DNA of 7,327 bases. Origin: an uncultured Spirochaetaceae bacterium (GTDB lineage: Bacteria; Spirochaetota; Spirochaetia; Treponematales; Treponemataceae). Below, piece by piece: positions 5,378-7,327 of this stretch. Numbering within the stretch: the first letter of the stretch is position 1; each line of letters opens with the position of its first letter. The stretch lies in contig CALNCH010000247.1 of assembly GCA_937875245.1 (NCBI GenBank), positions 1-7,327 on the forward strand, given 5' to 3'. The notes below the pieces were generated by a model. The model saw only the letters and a list, made by a program, of their open reading frames with translations, made no database searches and had not been told where the DNA came from. The position numbers and the translations under genes are program-made.

Positions 5378-6292
5378 CTAGATTTCTGCTGTTGGCAAGT
5401 GATATACACTACCGCAATTATGACAGATAATTTCAAGAGGATCGGGACCATTTTCTTTTATATCTTTTAGCTCAGAAGGGTTCATGCCTCTTATCGCTTG
5501 TAAGTAATGCTCTTTTGAACAAGGGCAATCAAAGCGAATATCGCGTAATAAAGCTATGGAAGGATTAAATTCTCGAAATAATCCAAAAATTATATCTTCT
5601 AAATCACCTTTTTCACTAAACCAATCCCCAAAGGACGGAGCGGCGTTGAAGGCAGCTTCTGCCCGTAGTATTAATTCTTCTTCAACACCAAAGGTAGGCA
5701 TGCTTTGTAAAAATAAACCACCTGCACCAATAACCCGTCCCTTTGTATCAAATTTGATACTGGTATTGAAGGCAGAGTGAATTTGTTCTGACTGTTGAAA
5801 ATACCAAGTTAAATCTTTTGCAATATTTTTATGTTGTATTTCTACTGTTCCTGTTTGTGGTTCCTTTGCTCCTTCTGGAAACCGGGATACAGAAAGGGTT
5901 CCAGGTCCAAAAAAAGGAGCTAAATCCCAGTTTTCCAAAGGAGAGGAAATAGGAATAGGATTTTGCAATAAATATCCTCTTACGTAACCAGTGGAATCTG
6001 CTTCAACTGAAAAACCTGCAGCAGGACCATTTGTGTCATATCTAAAGGTGAGGTGTTCTCTTCCTTTCATGGTTGGAATCATTAAAGCACCACATAAAGA
6101 AGCTTGTCCTAATACCATAGTTTCTAAAATGCCCAAATTATGCTGAGCACGCATTTGATTTACAAAACGAGTACCATGAAATAATGCACCCCGGAAAAGA
6201 CCGTCTGCCATTACAAATACAGCCATCTCATCTTTATGCAAACCATCAATATGTGCCTGAAGTTCAGGATCATTAAAATTTTTCCTTATCAT
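5378..6292 (-). CDS. hslO: Hsp33 family redox-regulated chaperone
   Basis: Cytoplasmic holdase chaperone activated by oxidation of a zinc-binding cysteine centre. With Met at 6292 as residue 1 the protein is 304 residues, near the family norm. The N-terminal half has GLFRGALFHGTRFVNQMRAQH (32-51, in part) and a RYDTNGPAAGFSVEADSTGYVRGYL region (about 84-108). The C-terminus carries the zinc motif: C256-x-C258 (FDCPCSKEHY) and C290-x2-C293 (ICHNCGSVYH), separated by 31 residues as expected. The frame extends upstream to an ATG at 6358, but that adds 22 residues absent from relatives, and a promoter lies inside the extension, so 6292 is preferred. No Shine-Dalgarno sequence is present. Presence next to dfx and the redox-type operon fits a general oxidative stress theme, though it is a separate transcription unit. 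Confidence 0.94.
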   Translation of the reverse strand: MIRKNFNDPELQAHIDGLHKDEMAVFVMADGLFRGALFHGTRFVNQMRAQHNLGILETMVLGQASLCGALMIPTMKGREHLTFRYDTNGPAAGFSVEADSTGYVRGYLLQNPIPISSPLENWDLAPFFGPGTLSVSRFPEGAKEPQTGTVEIQHKNIAKDLTWYFQQSEQIHSAFNTSIKFDTKGRVIGAGGLFLQSMPTFGVEEELILRAEAAFNAAPSFGDWFSEKGDLEDIIFGLFREFNPSIALLRDIRFDCPCSKEHYLQAIRGMNPSELKDIKENGPDPLEIICHNCGSVYHLPTAEI

Positions 6293-6298
6293 AGGTGA

Positions 6299-6328
6299 AT
6301 AATAGCACGATTTGTATAGAAAACGCAA
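6299..6328 (-). promoter_or_regulatory. probable hsp33 promoter, predicted leaderless
   Basis: On the minus strand TTGCGT (6323-6328) is followed after 18 bp by TATTAT (6299-6304), then 6 nt, then the ATG at 6292. The -35 is weak (TTG only). The -10 position predicts a start on the A of the ATG, and no ribosome binding site is present. Confidence 0.5.
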
Positions 6329-6337
6329 GATTTGCAC

Positions 6338-6366
6338 TTGACAGGGATTAAAAGTCATAGTACTGT
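6338..6366 (+). promoter_or_regulatory. weak candidate + strand promoter upstream of the RRM gene
   Basis: A perfect TTGACA (6338-6343) is followed after 17 bp by TACTGT, a poor -10 (3 of 6). If used, it would start near 6373 and give the RRM gene a 5' leader of about 190 nt. TAAAAT at 6444-6449 is another possible -10. The 270-bp gap between hsp33 and the RRM gene otherwise holds only the palindrome at 6505-6525 and no convincing ORF. Confidence 0.25.
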
Positions 6367-6504
6367 ATTATTAATCATACGTAATCTTTTAAAAACGTAT
6401 ATAAATGCCCTAATGTCCATTCTGCAAGTGCTATTTTATGATGTAAAATTGCGGTTCCTTCCAGTATCTAAGTTTCGGTTTATGTATTAAAAAGACACGT
6501 AGAT

Positions 6505-6525
6505 TCTATTACCCTGGGTAATAGA
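6505..6525. repeat. 21-bp perfect palindrome upstream of the RRM gene
   Basis: TCTATTACCC and GGGTAATAGA form 10-bp arms around a single central T. The element ends 37 nt before the preferred RRM start. The one-base centre suits a dimeric protein operator better than an RNA hairpin, although a hairpin with a slightly opened loop is also possible. There is no T run after it, so it is not a terminator. Confidence 0.75.
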
Positions 6526-6550
6526 TATTTGAAGACGCCGAAATATGGCA

Positions 6551-6556
6551 AGAGGA
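6551..6556 (+). promoter_or_regulatory. Shine-Dalgarno site deciding the RRM start
   Basis: AGAGGA lies 6 nt before the ATG at 6563. It sits inside the extra codons of the longer reading starting at 6545, which has no such site. Confidence 0.75.
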
Positions 6557-6562
6557 ATGAGA

Positions 6563-6910
6563 ATGGCTCAGAAAATTTATGTTGGTAACATGAATTATGC
6601 AACAACAGAAGACGCACTAACAAATCTTTTTTCACAGTATGGTGAAGTAGTATCAGCAACAGTAATTAAAGATCGTTACACAGAACAGTCAAAGGGATTT
6701 GGCTTTATCGAAATGGCTGATAACGAAGCAGCAGATGCAGCAATTGCAACTTTAAATGGAAAAGAATTAGACGGTCGTCGTCTTCGTGTAAATATCGCAG
6801 AAGATAAACCACGCAACAGTCGCCCAAGAGGAAACTTTGGTGGAGACCGCGGTGGTTATAATAATAACCGTGGTGGAGATCGCGGTGGATACAACGATTA
6901 CCGCTACTAA
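6563..6910 (+). CDS. small RRM-domain RNA-binding protein with Gly-rich (RGG-like) tail
   Basis: A 115-residue single-RRM protein like those of cyanobacteria (Rbp type), treponemes and other bacteria, probably binding mRNA and perhaps involved in cold or stress adaptation. Numbered from Met at 6563: RNP2 IYVGNM (5-10), RNP1 KGFGFIEM (44-51), then AIATLNGKELDGRRLRVNIAE (61-81, in part). The tail from about 90 is Arg/Gly/Asn/Tyr-rich and contains two copies of an 11-residue unit starting GGDRGGYN. An in-frame ATG at 6545 would add six residues (MARGMR), but it has no ribosome binding site. AGAGGA lies 6 nt before the ATG at 6563, and MAQKIYVGN matches the usual N-terminus of the family. It is monocistronic, with its own terminator. 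Confidence 0.93.
   Translation: MAQKIYVGNMNYATTEDALTNLFSQYGEVVSATVIKDRYTEQSKGFGFIEMADNEAADAAIATLNGKELDGRRLRVNIAEDKPRNSRPRGNFGGDRGGYNNNRGGDRGGYNDYRY
6839..6904 (+). repeat. two tandem 33-bp coding repeats in the RRM tail
   Basis: Units 6839-6871 and 6872-6904 encode GGDRGGYNNNR and GGDRGGYNDYR. They differ at several bases, mostly silent, plus two residue changes. This points to tandem duplication of an RGG-like segment, which could vary in copy number. Confidence 0.85.
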
Positions 6911-6928
6911 TTAGCAGTAATTGCCTAG

Positions 6929-6963
6929 AAAGCTGTAAGAGTTTGTTCTCTTGCAGCTTTTTT
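6929..6963 (+). terminator. Rho-independent terminator of the RRM gene
   Basis: Arms 6929-6941 and 6948-6960 pair over 13 positions with one G-U pair, loop TTTGTT, followed by T to 6963. It begins 18 bp after the stop codon. Confidence 0.9.
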
Positions 6964-7017
6964 ATTTTAAATAGCTATATATAAAATCTTCTAGTGATGA
7001 TTCTTTAGTAAAAAATA

Positions 7018-7046
7018 CTGACATTACCGGATTGCTTTGATATACT
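7018..7046 (+). promoter_or_regulatory. sigma70-type promoter of the M28-like gene, predicted leaderless
   Basis: CTGACA (7018-7023, 5 of 6) and TATACT (7041-7046, 5 of 6) are separated by exactly 17 bp. The -10 ends 6 nt before the ATG at 7053, and no ribosome binding site lies between. Confidence 0.75.
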
Positions 7047-7052
7047 TTAATA

Positions 7053-7322
7053 ATGAGTATTTTTACTTCTAAACTTGCAGCTTTTACTGATATTTCTTGT
7101 AATAGAAAAGATTACTTAAAAGAATGGCTCACCCAGGAATCTATTCCTTTTTCTGAAATTCCTATAGAACAAAGAATACATATTCAAATTAAATTTCCAC
7201 TGTCTCAATATAATCCTCAGTTTAAAATGAAAACGGTTATTGCTCATTATGACCGGGCAGAAAACACTCCAGGGGCAACTAATTCTTCTAAGGTTAGGGT
7301 AAGACCTTTTCCCATTTTTTGA
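7053..7322 (+). CDS. N-terminal part of an M28 (zinc aminopeptidase)-like protein, frame closing early at the window edge
   Basis: The 89-residue frame reads like the N-terminus of an M28-like Zn-dependent exopeptidase-type protein. TVIAHYDRAENTPGA (62-76) resembles the HYD-x-PGANDN metal-binding block of that superfamily. After PGA the usual NDN, which holds the metal-bridging Asp, is replaced by TNSS. The next residues (KVRVRPFPIF) do not look like the family, and a TGA at 7320-7322 ends the frame. Family members continue for well over 100 residues. Another frame near 7299-7327 reads TFSHFLMV, which looks more like a hydrophobic helix after the motif, so a frameshift, a real truncation or sequence error near the edge is possible. 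The start is supported by the abutting promoter. There is no signal peptide. Confidence 0.55.
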   Translation: MSIFTSKLAAFTDISCNRKDYLKEWLTQESIPFSEIPIEQRIHIQIKFPLSQYNPQFKMKTVIAHYDRAENTPGATNSSKVRVRPFPIF

Positions 7323-7327
7323 TGGTC

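Noticed and set aside
5556..5780. 74-codon plus-strand frame inside hsp33
   Set aside because: Antisense shadow with no recognisable motif.
6293..6358. 22-residue N-terminal extension of Hsp33 from the ATG at 6358
   Set aside because: Not like the family N-terminus, and the likely promoter lies within it.
6377..6400. Short inverted repeat ATACGT...ACGTAT with a 12-nt loop
   Set aside because: Only 6-bp AT-rich arms; expected by chance in this intergenic sequence.
6413..6490. 25-codon plus-strand ORF (MSILQVLFYDVKL start) between hsp33 and the RRM gene
   Set aside because: No Shine-Dalgarno site, no -10 at the leaderless distance and no known match; too short to support without conservation.

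Overview
The window is AT-rich, gene-dense bacterial DNA that looks like an anaerobic spirochaete of the Treponema type. This assignment is inference from gene content: a 500-residue long-form serine hydroxymethyltransferase, a two-iron desulfoferrodoxin, Hsp33, a small RRM protein with a glycine-rich tail, and an M28-like HYD-motif protein. No rRNA, tRNA, CRISPR array, transposase or phage gene was seen.

Left part (1-2467, + strand): the 3' half of a DAHP synthase gene overlaps tyrA (prephenate dehydrogenase) by one base, giving an aromatic amino acid unit (entry to the shikimate pathway plus the tyrosine branch). Next come apt (adenine salvage), with its own promoter, and dfx (superoxide reductase), with its own -10 and Shine-Dalgarno site. 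The dfx terminator hairpin lies inside the 3' end of the convergent gene.

Middle part (2462-3740, - strand): a likely two-gene operon. The first gene encodes an unusual fusion of a DUF134 helix-turn-helix domain, a Cys-rich linker, a NifX/NifB-like (dinitrogenase cofactor type) domain and a His/Cys tail. The second encodes a C_GCAxxG_C_C family redox-type protein. A consensus promoter, overlapped by a perfect 12-bp palindrome, drives the pair. No nitrogenase gene is visible, so a metal- or redox-related role is more likely than nitrogen fixation.

Right part (3763-6358, - strand): hsp33 (redox-regulated chaperone), then glyA with its own promoter, Shine-Dalgarno site and strong terminator. 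Diverging from hsp33 is a + strand RRM RNA-binding protein gene with a 21-bp palindrome in its upstream region and a strong terminator. The last + strand gene is the start of an M28-peptidase-like protein whose frame closes abnormally near the window edge.

The most striking pattern is that four genes (apt, the DUF134-NifX fusion, hsp33, the M28-like gene) have a sigma70-type promoter whose -10 hexamer ends exactly 6 nt before the ATG, with no Shine-Dalgarno site. This predicts transcripts starting at the A of the start codon (leaderless mRNA). dfx, glyA and the RRM gene have conventional ribosome binding sites. dfx also has an ATG exactly 6 nt after its -10, opening a 7-codon ORF that overlaps the dfx start.
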